A DNA stretch of 64,000 nucleotides from Ligula intestinalis (taxonomy: Eukaryota; Platyhelminthes; Cestoda; Diphyllobothriidea; Diphyllobothriidae), in NCBI GenBank assembly GCA_036362985.1, contig JAYGXS010000003.1:40541091-40605090 (forward strand), given 5' to 3'. Position numbers and translations under genes: made by a program. Under the pieces are notes generated by a model, which saw only the letters and a list, made by a program, of their open reading frames with translations, was not told where the DNA came from and ran no database searches. This document shows positions 33,301 through 44,700 of the stretch, piece after piece (the stretch's first letter is position 1; the number at the start of each line of letters is the position of its first letter).

Positions 33301-35824
33301 CTGAATAAAATGATGCACGCTTATACAATCTCCACAGTTGAACCCCTGTCTAAGCGCTCACACATCCTGCATCAAACATACCGTAGTGCACGCACTTTAA
33401 GCGGCTTTGACCATTTTCGCCTAAGTCTGGCCCCTCTTCACGAACTGTCTGCAAAATTTGCCCTCGAAGCCTTAGAGCCGTCCCTGGGTTTTACGGTGTG
33501 TTGTAGGAGGGTCAGTTTGCTAGGTCTTTGATCTGGAAACGCTTAAATGTGGTCTTCAATTATTTACACCTGTTTACTTCTCAGAAGACCGTTCCGAAAG
33601 TGTCCCGCCTGGGCATACAGAACCTACTTTCCAAACTGTGTGCTTAGTCTTTTTCCAAAGTTGAAGCAAGTCCAACTTCACTATAACAGTCACCTTTGGA
33701 GGATGTCTGATGAAAAAATTTAAAGTATTATAATCTGATGATATCATCAGGCGAGGACAACAGAAACAGTATACCGAACCCTTAAAGCTAATACAAGCGA
33801 ACCTGCGAGTTCCAGGAAGTAATTGAGAAGTAATAGACACAGCGATCGAGTCGTCTTCTACTTCTCAAGAACCCTTAAGGTTTCACCCTTATCAGAACTG
33901 ATGCATATTTGTGCGCAGAATCGGCCAGCACAGTTATCTGCCAAGGAACGGGGAGTCTTGAACCCGACCACGTATTGCACAGCCAACGACCATTGATAGA
34001 TACACATTCGATTCCCGCACCGACTTCCATACCTAGCGCAAAAACATTGACATGAAATTAACTAATGACGTTGGCCCAAACGAAATTAACAGTGTGGACT
34101 GCTGTTTCATTCTCCCTTAACTCCGCCGTTCACATAACTACACCATCAACCACAACACCATTTCCAAAAATCTGCCACCAGCTTGGGGTTCACGTAGGCG
34201 CCAAACACCCGTAACGATGGTTATCCGTCAATCGGCAGGTACCTCGTATTTCGGGCCCCACCAGGACTACCAATGGCTGACAAAGCCGGGTTTGAGGAGC
34301 ACTTTCCGCGATTGATGAGCCATTAGGAGCCGGGTTTACCTACACGTGATTTTGGATTTGTAGGTATGATATGCACACCATCGACCCACGACAGATATCG
34401 CGTTTCAGTGCAAAGATCAAGCGAAGGCACCTGGAACTCGGACCGGGTGCAGTATATAGCCAGTCATTCAACCCGTCTGCGAGTGGTTATGCCCATAGAT
34501 CCCTAATTCTATTGAATGCTATTTTTTATATTTGATCCATTCGATTACATCAGTAGCTATTTCAATTCACGAATCGCCCCCGATACACCAACTTTAAAAT
34601 CAATATGACTACACCCAAGGGTGCGATTTTGTTCAAATGTTGCTATTCAGTCTTGTCCGTTCGCTCTCACGCGCTTGTTCGTGGCCGGTTTTTTTACCAC
34701 TCAAGCATTTTATAACTCAATAATCGATAAATTTCGATGACAACCAAAATGCCTTGGACGCCTCTAAACAATGAAATAACAAGTTTGGCCGTCTTTCAAT
34801 TTTTGTTGGTTAATGGATATCTGAAACACAAAAAATGGAGCGTTTTGGATAAGTACACTTCCCCGACAGTCTGGGAATGCATTCATGAATGCTCCACTTA
34901 CTACGCGGTAGTCGGCTTTTCATTAATTCTTGACTGAGAACCAAAAAAGATAGACAAGCCGTCAATGAATTCGTTCAAAATCGGAGATATTTAGCGTAAG
35001 ACAGTAATTTCAGAAATGGAGCAAGATCGTCAAATGTCATCAGCCTTCCATAAAATCAGATCGAGTAGCATTATTGCAACAAAAGTCTCAAACATTTCCG
35101 ATCGCTGTTGATCTGGCCAGGTCAGTGGAATTAGCATGCAGTCTTCATCTCTGCTCAACCCTATTAAAGCACGCGACCTAGTACAGAAGGTTCATAATTG
35201 ACTCCGCTGGTAGCACAGGTACTAGCTGAAATCCTACAGACATCTCTTTTACCAGTATTTCGCTACCGCACGTTTCAGATGCGAGGGGCTCAGCTCACCA
35301 GTGGGTCCACTAACGTCCTCTGCGACGTAATAGCTTCTACACCCGCGTACGTAGTTTTTTGTGGATATAACAAAAATTCTCGTTTGAGTGTCCGCACGCG
35401 ACATGCTATGCGAAGGTTTCGGTAAAAAGGGCCACCCCTTCCTGCTCCTCCTCCACATCGGCTGTCCTTTCTGATTACCTTCCACCTCGAGTGATCAAAC
35501 CAGAGATCGCTGAGACTGACTGTTAGGTTTTTGTGGATACATGAATGTCTGGGATTTACTCTTCGTATGCTTGGTACTCCGAAATAACCATAAATGTGAC
35601 ACTAAGGTATTCATTGTTGTAATCCCCACTCTAGCCGGTAACACCAAAGGCCATATCCTTATCCGGATCAAGTCGTTTACGAGGAGGTCAAGTTGGCCAT
35701 CTTTCGGGATTGTGCACCAATTTCATGACTTCCCTCGGTTCCGTCAGGCTGTAAGAATTCCCTTTGGCGAACATACATGTATGTTCTCACCTTACTCTTG
35801 AGCGTCCTCGCTTGTCGTTTAGTC
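33301..35824. other. No gene recognised; Penelope-type end scrap at 33841
   Basis: AGCGATCGAGTCGTCTTCT at 33841-33859 is the outer end of the fold-back arms without its hammerhead part. The rest may include degraded upstream parts of the Gypsy element that begins near 35825, but no protease or gag motif could be read. Confidence 0.35.
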
Positions 35825-37790
35825 AAACATACGACTGCGAACTCCTTGCGACATCTCAGAGGCAAGACATTGCAGACGGCAAATCCATGCGAAGAAGGTT
35901 TCTCCGTCTCATTTCTGAGGGAGTCATTGAACCCTCGCGGGTCCGGCTCCTGGATGAAACTACTGATAACTGCAAAAAGCGGATTGCAGTCGAATAAATA
36001 AACAAACGATCAAAAATCACGCCTCTATTCATGCCTAGGCCCTTTGCAGGATAGACGAAATTGTGGAACGCATTGTGGGCTATGATTTGTGGAGCACTCT
36101 CGATATCGAGAGCACCTACCACCAGGTAGGATAGAAAAGACGACTGTACCAATTTTGTAGAATTCCGTTGGACGTAACCACCAAAATACCAACGTGAAAT
36201 ACTATGCGCGGACACTTTTAGTCCAGGCCTATAAACCGTTACACTAAGATAGCAACCAATTTCTGAGAAAAGAAAAAAGCAAAGTGCATTTCTGCCTACG
36301 TGACTAATATCACCATCTGTCGAAAAAGCTTCGCAAGGCAGGACCTAGACCACCGAGACTTCCTGAACGTGGCCGAAACATACGGAGTGACTTTTATTGA
36401 AGTCAGAATTGTCATCTCTGCCGGAAAAATCTAGCCGCTCGATTACGAAATGTCCAAGGTCAACATCAAAAGTAGTGTGGATCGTCTAGAGCCGTTACGT
36501 GAGAGGGCTTGCTGTATGATCCAAACACGTAACGAGCAGCGCGGTTGCTCGCCTATTATTCACAAAAACTGTACCATTTATCTGGCAAAATTTATCCACT
36601 CGCTCACAATAGAAATTTTCCCCTGTCGTTGGAAATAAATGAGGGCTTTGATAAAGGAGCAGCTTAAAGCCGTTATTGCTGCATCCAGTACTATGCCCCA
36701 GTGGTTGGTAAAACCAGTTTCATGCGTTACACAAAATCGGTAGCGTTCCATTCCCCAAAAGGGTAACGTCATTATGCTGCTCAAAAATAATAGTGAGGTC
36801 CAAGCGCAAAATGAAACACTGTACTAACTCTTAGCTTTGTTGTCCTTATCCACAATAAACAACAACAGAGGAAACGGAGAAAGGGCAAGATCAAATGTTG
36901 GAGATCGGGGCAGTTACCCATTTGGAAAATTAAGCCAATCGGTGGACCGTAATTGCAATTAGGCGTTACCAGCTACTGTTGATAGGAAAGAACCATGCGA
37001 GTCATTTTGTTATTCCGGGATCCAAACGTGACCACACTTTATACGGCCTGGACACCCACTGCCGTTGCATGTTCGAACTATAGGACCCAATTCTTGCCCT
37101 TCCTCTAGAACAAAAGATTCACTCATGAAAGCTACCCGGTCGCTTAAATAACTGCCAGTTGACTGCGAATGTTCACTTCCATCAATGACCCGCAATCATT
37201 ATTTCTGAAGAGTATTATTCAACATTTTCAAATTCCAGTTGTATTTGTCCGTCCTGATTAGACTAGCAAAAGTTTCATTAAATAGATGTGCCAGCTGCCC
37301 CCCGGACCCCGTCATAGTCATCATACACATCGATCGCGGATCAGCAGTCATGTCGACTAACGGCCAGCCGTTCCTTCTCGATAAGGGATTGGTGGCTGAA
37401 AACACCACACAATGAAAGAGCTTTTTACTTGCTCCAAAATCTCATGATCTTCCTACTGCACATTGCGAGTCCTTGTTACTTGACGCAATCCTTTCAATCA
37501 CGTCACTTTTGTACATACCGATAGTGCGACAGCACCCAAAGGACGTTGACATAGAATCAGAAGTCGATTACTAGGGCCAAACTCCTCACGTGGTTCACGT
37601 AACCCGACCGAATTCTGATGAACGTCGGGCGGTCAGCTCGTTGATGGGATTGATCTCAAGTACAACGCGTAATATACTTACTTATAGTTCGCTTACGGGC
37701 AAATTAGAGACACTACCGCCCGACTCTTCACGCCTAGAGATGCCGAGGATTACCATATGCAGACTTCCATGAACTTGCTCGAAAATCCTG
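35825..37790 (+). pseudogene. Ty3/Gypsy LTR-retrotransposon pol relic (RT and integrase)
   Basis: Read in shifting plus-strand frames: YDCELLATSQRQ, RLISEGVIEPSR, KKRIAVE (35.8-36.0 kb); DEIVERIVGYDLWSTLDIES then TYHQV (36.05 kb, RT core); YVTNITICRKS, DFLNVAETYGVTF, YEMSKVNIKSSVDRLEPLRE (36.3-36.5 kb). Integrase pieces follow: MKATRSLK, PSMTRNHYF, VIIHIDRGSAVMSTNG and FLLDKGLVAENTT (37.1-37.4 kb), and GKLETLPPDSSRL (37.7 kb). The order RT then integrase fits Ty3/Gypsy. The RT YxDD box is changed to YVTN, and many stops show it is dead. No flanking LTRs could be recognised. Confidence 0.82.
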
Positions 37791-38259
37791 GCCCGACCCT
37801 TCCCAGCTAGAAAGCATATTTAGTATCTGTGTCAAGATCCACACACACAACCTAGGAAGGTTGTACAAGTGAGAACACAATCATTCTTAATTCCTTAGCA
37901 ATGAACGACCAAAATGTGTTACGGTTGTCCCTTTACAGCAGACTTGGCTATGTGTTTATCGGAAAAGATGGCATTTTAGGTTACTGTTCTTATATATTTC
38001 ACTTCATTCATTGTAAAGCCAGTTGGAATGCCAGCTCTGATGTGTCGGCTGACGTGAATAAAGCTCTAGAACAGTACCAACCAACCTGGAAAAATCAGTA
38101 TGCACAGAAGTATTGCAGCAAAATTCATACGTCAAAGTAAATGATGGAATATGAAGGCGTATGGATACAGAAGTGCACATATTTCTCAACGACGCTGCAT
38201 CAGGGTTGATGTAAATTGAGAAAAGCAACAAGGAATTTAAAAACCATAATTTGAACACT
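37791..38259. other. PLK1 3' flank, nothing recognised
   Basis: Short frames only; lies beyond the proposed poly(A) signal of PLK1. Confidence 0.4.
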
Positions 38260-38265
38260 TTTAAT
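38260..38265 (-). promoter_or_regulatory. PLK1: Candidate PLK1 poly(A) signal (ATTAAA)
   Basis: On the minus strand ATTAAA lies about 160 nt past the stop codon and is followed by T/GT-rich DNA (GGTTTTTAAATTCC...). It is the second most common animal poly(A) hexamer. I saw no AATAAA nearer the stop. The hexamer is short, so the call is tentative. Confidence 0.35.
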
Positions 38266-38425
38266 CATCAAGCGTGGACATTTACAAGGGGATGAGGAAG
38301 TAAAAACTATGGTGAAAATAGCAGGAATGACCGGCCAGGTTGTTGGGGATGTCAACTCCTCGAAGGCAAGTGTGTGTTCACTCATTAGTTCAAAAAGACT
38401 TAGTGGTAAAAAAACACAAAGTTGG

Positions 38426-38773
38426 TTATTTTTTGAGAGCATCAACAGCGGCAAGGGCGTTAGCCGCAGCCGCTTTACCTGCCGCTACAGCAGCCTTGAC
38501 AGCACTGTCTGCAGTGGTTGTAGTTGTTCGGGATGGCTTTGAATGCCCACTAGCGGTTGAAGGGATTGTCCGGGTTGGAGCAAGTAATTTTTGAGCAAGT
38601 GAATCAATCATGCTGTTTGCATATATTAGCCGCTTTCGAAGGTCCTCGGTTATACCGTTAGCCTTTAAAAGATTGAATCGAAAGGTTTTGAAATCACGAT
38701 TCGGATCAATGTAGGTCACCGCCTCCATCAGGGGACAGAGGATAATCTTTGAGTGATCGTCGAAAAAATTCAT
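38426..38773 (-). CDS. PLK1: PLK1 exon 7: polo box 2, Ala-rich tail, stop
   Basis: The exon has 115 codons and stop TAA, after acceptor TTCTTCTTTAG. Its first codon happens to be ATG, so it could be annotated wrongly as a separate 115-residue gene. [20 protein letters not shown] matches human [20 protein letters not shown] and keeps the pincer His501 and Lys503. [11 protein letters not shown] and the final helix of polo box 2 follow. After about residue 559 comes a tail of some 50 residues, first Ser/Thr/Pro-rich and then Ala/Lys-rich ([18 protein letters not shown]), longer than the short human tail. Confidence 0.93.
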   Translation of the reverse strand: MNFFDDHSKIILCPLMEAVTYIDPNRDFKTFRFNLLKANGITEDLRKRLIYANSMIDSLAQKLLAPTRTIPSTASGHSKPSRTTTTTADSAVKAAVAAGKAAAANALAAVDALKK

Positions 38774-41700
38774 CTAAAGAAGAATAATGGTGGTTGATAG
38801 GTCGGAAATTTCCGATATTACAACAAAAACGAAGAATAAACGCTAAGTACACAAAATACGTCTGAGCTTCGAGAATATGTTCAGTGCTCATTTATAAAAG
38901 CAACAGGACTCATCAATTAAACGGCGGTTTGCGGCCTCCACCCCAAAGTGAACCATAGACTCCCTTCAACCCGGGTGCAATCAGTCCAGTCTACCAAGTA
39001 CGGTATGTTAACAGATCCAACAATAGACCCTCCAAACAAACAATCGTGTGTTAATTAAAAATAACTAGATCAGCAAGTACGGTTGTACACGTTAGGCTTG
39101 ATCAATATGTGCGTCTGGTGGGCGAGCCCGTAAACAGAAGAAAAACGTTCTAGTGAAAAGGGGAAAGTAAAACACTAAAGGAAATTAGGTACAGTAGTCA
39201 CCGGTTATGAAGCCCACCTCGGGCCCAGACGAAATTGGGCTTAATAAGCGGCTTGGCCTATTAACCGTGGGCTTAATACATATTGGCGAAGTTGCAGATC
39301 AAAAATAGAGCCTAGATTATAGTAAAATCTATACATTAGAAAGATTTAAATTTTCTTACTTTAGGAGGGGACTAGCGCGAAAGCCCGGCTTCGTCTTGGG
39401 CTTCCTTACATGTCGTTGTAGGCAAACCTTATATGAGAAACTTAAAATAATCGTGTTCAGTTACTTTCAGATACTTTTCACAGTAGGGGACAATATGGTA
39501 CAATCCAACGGTTATCAATTAAAACCCCATCGGTTCGCCTTTCATTGATAACTGCTTTGAATCCGCCAATCTCAGGTTGTCGCCTTCTGTAGAGAGGGTA
39601 ACCATCGCCATCAGTCTGAGTTGCACTTAGGAATCGCTTGGGATTTCTCTTGGTACATTTACCATCCTTCATGCAAGGACCGTTGGAATTTATCTGACCG
39701 CATGGGTCATGCACCATTTCAGGTTTTATCGTTTCAAGCAGAACAGGGTCAACGGACCGGTTGACATCAGAAGAGCACAGTTTTCCCTTTAGCCAGACCA
39801 AAATTGGAGCATGGGGCAGGCCTCTTTACAGTGTACAGATGACACTGAACGTCACCGAAAATTTTGAATTTTGTAACGAGTTTCATGTTGGTTTTCAACT
39901 TAAGCCGGAATACCCGCGAGGACAAATCATGGCGATCCTTTGGCATTTTACCGGGGAGCAGCTCATCAGTAATTTCAGGCCATGATGGGTTGCAAGTAGA
40001 AGTAATGAATAGATCTGGGCGTCCAAAATGTCTAACGTAAACCAACGCATCCTGAGTTTTCTCATGCATATAGCGAGGTAGACGGCGTTCCCCAGTCCTC
40101 GAGATCTTAGTAGCCTCGCCGTTTTTGCTCCTCTACCCCACCCCCGCCCACCCACCGTGGCGTATTCACATCCGCCTGTCACGTCGGGTGTCAATCGCGA
40201 GTCTGAAACAGCAGCCTGCCACCAATGTTAAAGGGGACAAACACAAACACAGTGACACCGGCACTGTCCCCTGTGTAATCGATGTACGGACTGACGCGCG
40301 AAAGGCGAGAGGGGGCGCGTCGCGTGTGACTGACATACGGACAGGCGCGCATCCCCGCGTGCAGAAGGCATTTTAATCTGACCCCTGGGACCAATGATAA
40401 TGGAGGTCCACACAGATGCAGGCAAGAATTTTATTGAGTAAACAGATACAGATGACTATTCGGACATTTTAAAACTTTTATGCCATAATAGCGACTTAAA
40501 AACTTCTATTTACTTAAATATTTCGATTTTGAGACGAGTATTCATGTAGTATTCCAAGTAACTAGCTCAACATTTCATTGGTCTGAGGTTCAGAGATCCG
40601 ATCAGTTTCCTTCCAAGAATAGAATAGCAACAGAAGGTTACCCGGGTTACCCGGAAAGGTGGGTTACCCGTTAGCCTAGCTGCTGGCTACCCGGCGCGTC
40701 TACAGGTGGCGGATAGTGGAACGACCTTCGGTGAAGGTTAGTTGTGAAATAAGCAGACGAATAAGCAGTCGCGGACGCAGCAGCGGCAGTGCTACCAGGG
40801 CGCGGCAGGCTGAGGCCTGGCAAGCCAAAAGCCTATAAAGTGTCGCACAGCCTGACAACGGCGCTGCGACATGGCGAGCGTGAACCACCATTAAATAAGT
40901 TCGCTTGCTACCGCTGCCTTGTGTTTAGGCTATTGAGTCAAAGTGCTAGAGAAGACAACCTCGAAAAAACAATCCGTGCCGCTGTTGGGGACCCGCTCGT
41001 ACCCGAAATTCCCAAGTCACCTCAAGGAAGTTCATGTCCTATAACTTTAATAAGATCCATGCTATGGCATCCGCGGGAACCGATGCACTCGCAACACTTG
41101 TCCAGTGGTGCGGGCGAATAGTATGCGAGCTGGACTACTCAATCGAAATCTGACTCTTGGTATTGCTGCTGAAATTTGCGAACGTTCCTGGCCCCTGGTA
41201 CCCAAAGCCTAATGGTGCGCAGTCTTAATCAGTACAACGTCGATGTCTGCTGCCTGTCCGAAGTCCGACTCCCTAACTCCGGCGCTCAGGAAATAAAAGT
41301 TTCTGGAGCTGACTCCTACTTCACCCTATACCACAGTGGCCCCCATGACTCCTCCGGCAGACAGTGTGGCAATTGCCCTCTCGCAACAAGCGAGCCGTGC
41401 ACTACTTGCCTGGGAACCGGTCAATGAAAGCATGGCTTACGTGCGCTTGAAGGGCCACTTCACAAACATGTGTGGTCGCTTTATATGCACCAACATCCGC
41501 TGCTGATCAGCGTGATAAAGATATGTTTTACACACAGCAACAGACATTGGTCGAAAGGCTTCCTCGTTGTGATATGTTGATTGTTGCCTGGGATTGGAAT
41601 GGCCAAACTAGGCCGGGTGACTCCACAAACAGCCATCTTATCGGCCGCTTTGTGCTTGGCGCTCGATGTGAGGATGGTGACAGATTACTGAACTTTGCTG

Positions 41701-44700
41701 AACGGAACCGACTGTTTGTAACGAACCCGTGCTTCCACCACCGCAACAAACATTTGCTGACCTGGTACTCCAAAGACGGCTAAAAAGCCAGTCAGATTGA
41801 CTATATTTTAGTCAGCTCAAGATTCCGCAGCTGGGTTCATGATAGTCGGTCGCTACGGGGTGCTGAGACTGGTAATGCCCATGGCTCTGATCAAGTTCTT
41901 GTTCGCACACGCTTGAAAGGTCACCTCTCATCTGCACCCAAAGTGCCCCGCGCTAGACGCCTCGATGTCGCCAAAATCCGGCAACCCAACGCCGCTGAGG
42001 CCCTAAGCAGAGAAATCCAATCCTGTTTCATGACCCGCGCCGACAACGAAGGGGGTAACCCATGGTCCTTACTGAAAACGTCAGTCTATGGAGCAGCCGA
42101 GAAGAGACTTGGATGCACCAAGCGGCGCCACAGTGATTTGATATGCGGTAGAACCCTGCAGTTGTCTGTGGAGACAACCCGACGATTCCTTTCGCCATTT
42201 GAGAAAGATGACGGCAAAATCGGCCAGAGAGGATCGAAATACAGGGCTGAAATTGCAACTTCCATGGAGCAGGCCTCAAACGTTGGTGATACTCGAAAGC
42301 TCTACCAACTTTTTCGCCAGGCTATGGGTAGACTGTCTACACTGAGTGACTCAGTTCGTGATGTGAATGGCAGCTTTATTGCTGACAACGCAACCAAGAT
42401 CGAACGCTAACGTGAGCATTTTGAGCACCTCCTCGACTTCGATACAGAGCCCACCGCCCCCCTGCTCCCATCTATGATAGAGCCTCCTCCATCTTCCACT
42501 TTTCCGGTGTCATGCGACCCGCCTTCTGAAGCGGAAATCGCCGATGCTATAAAAGGGATGCGCAACAATAAGGCACCTGGAGAGGATGGCATCCCCGCTG
42601 AAATCTACAAGTCTTGTGCCGACACTCTGGCGCCTTGGCTCCATGAGGTGATTGGACAAGCATGGAGAGACAGGACCGTTCCTGATGACTGGGGCTCAGG
42701 CATCCTTGTGCCTGTCCACATGAAGGGAGATAAGACAAAATGTAAGAACTACCGTGGCATAAGTCTCATCGAAATTGCTGCGAAGATTTTCGCTATCGTT
42801 CTCCTCAGGCGCTTCCAGTCTGCGCGACCCTAGGACGCGACCCAACCAGGCCTGATTTCGTGCTAGGCGTGGATGTTTGGATCAGATATTCACTCTGAGA
42901 CGGATCCTTGAATTCCGCCACAGCTACCAGCAACCAACGGCCATTTGCTTTGTTGACTTTGCCACTGCGTTCAACTCCGTCCATCCTGACTCTCTATGGT
43001 GGATAATGGCATTTGATGGTGTACCACCAAAACTAATCGTCATGAACAAGGCATACTACCGCTCCACAACTGCGCGGGTTTTAGTCAACAACAACCTCTT
43101 AGAAACCTTTGCTATTCGGTCAGGCGGTCGGCAAGGCTGCGTCTTGTCGCCCATCCTCTTTAACTACGCCATTGACTGGGTTTTCGGGAAGGCCCTACAA
43201 GAAGGTGACGGTTTTGAGCTTGCACCCGGGCGCCGGTTGACTGAACTTGACTATGGTGACTACACCGAATTCGTCTTCAAAGAGACAGTCCGCACTCGCT
43301 GTCACAAAATCACAAGGATATCCCAGACCAATCAGGAAAGACGGCTGTGGTTTGGACACGTTCTTCGTCGCCAACCTCAAGTGCTCAGTGCTAGTGCCCT
43401 CGACATGAAACCGTTGCCTAATTGGAAGAGTCAAAGAGGGGGTCAACTCAAAACCTGGCTCGACTCGGTCCGTCAAGACATGGAAGTGGCTTTCGGACCT
43501 TCGGTATTTGGTCTCCGGCGCTGGCGAAGAGAATGGGTTGAACTCTCCAGGTCTGCGGCCATGGATCGTCGCGCTTGGAGAAGCACCATTCGGGACATAA
43601 TTGAGGCCGGCTAGATCAGTCATGATCGCAGCCGTAACAAGTAAGTAAGTAAGTACAACAGAAAGTGGTGCGCTGTAAGAAAGAGGCCAAGAATGGAAAC
43701 CAAAACAGCTGCCTCTAGTCAATTAGGGAATCTCACGGGCACCTGGTTTTAGGAGACAGAATGGGTGGGGCATAGTAAGGGACAAATCAGGGCGCAACAA
43801 TCATGTAAATTCAAAAAGTTACGCGTGTAAGTTGGGGAGGGGGGTGTTTGCTGACATTGGGCAAGGTCATTGCGATATTTTTTTAATATCATCACCAACC
43901 CCAAGGAGATGAACGCCGGCAGGCGAAAAACGGAGAGTGTAAATGCTCCTCACTTCAAAAATTTAAGTAGTTATTCCCGTGGTTTACTTTAAAATACAGT
44001 TTGCCTAATAAACGGATATTGTGCGTGTTGGCTTCTCAAGAACCCCTCTGTAGTTAAGCATCATCACCTTCCCCAGCCCACTGAACCAACGGTCGGCGCG
44101 CGAAAATGGAAGATTGTGGAAAATTCCTCCTACTTAAAAGTTGTAAGTAAGCGGTTATTGTACCTGTAGCCCTTCCAAACACCCCTCTATAGTTTCATGA
44201 CCTACTAACGTATTCCGTCAGACGATGACACTGAAGTTGCATGGTGAAACTTGATTTGTACTCTATTGAATGGATTACTGACACCATTAACGACAGCCCC
44301 TTGTAACCCGAGCTGATTGAATAAAATTTGTCGATACCTTTGGAATTAAACGACTGTCATTAGGAAAGGCATCTTATGACACTAGCCACTGATTCGCGCA
44401 CGAGACTAAAGCCTGCAGTATACATAAGGCGATTGAGATAAGCGTCTTTCAATACCAACCTCGCATATTGCCAGCCGAACCACGATGCTGTATGCACTAA
44501 AACGACGTAAAAATCGGGACTACCACAAAAAAGACATGAGGTCATGAGGATGGAGAACATTGTCCACAAACTACAAATATTTCGAGTGGTCTAGCCTAGG
44601 CAAAGCCAAATTTGACTGAAGTTGAGACGCTTCTGCTCAGTCACTCGAATGTCCGGATTGGATTGAGCGGTATTAGAGAGTTAGAGGCTACGGTCGTGAC

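Noticed and set aside
43195..43722. 175-codon minus-strand open frame
   Set aside because: Antisense to the C-terminal part of the group B non-LTR element; no motif of its own.
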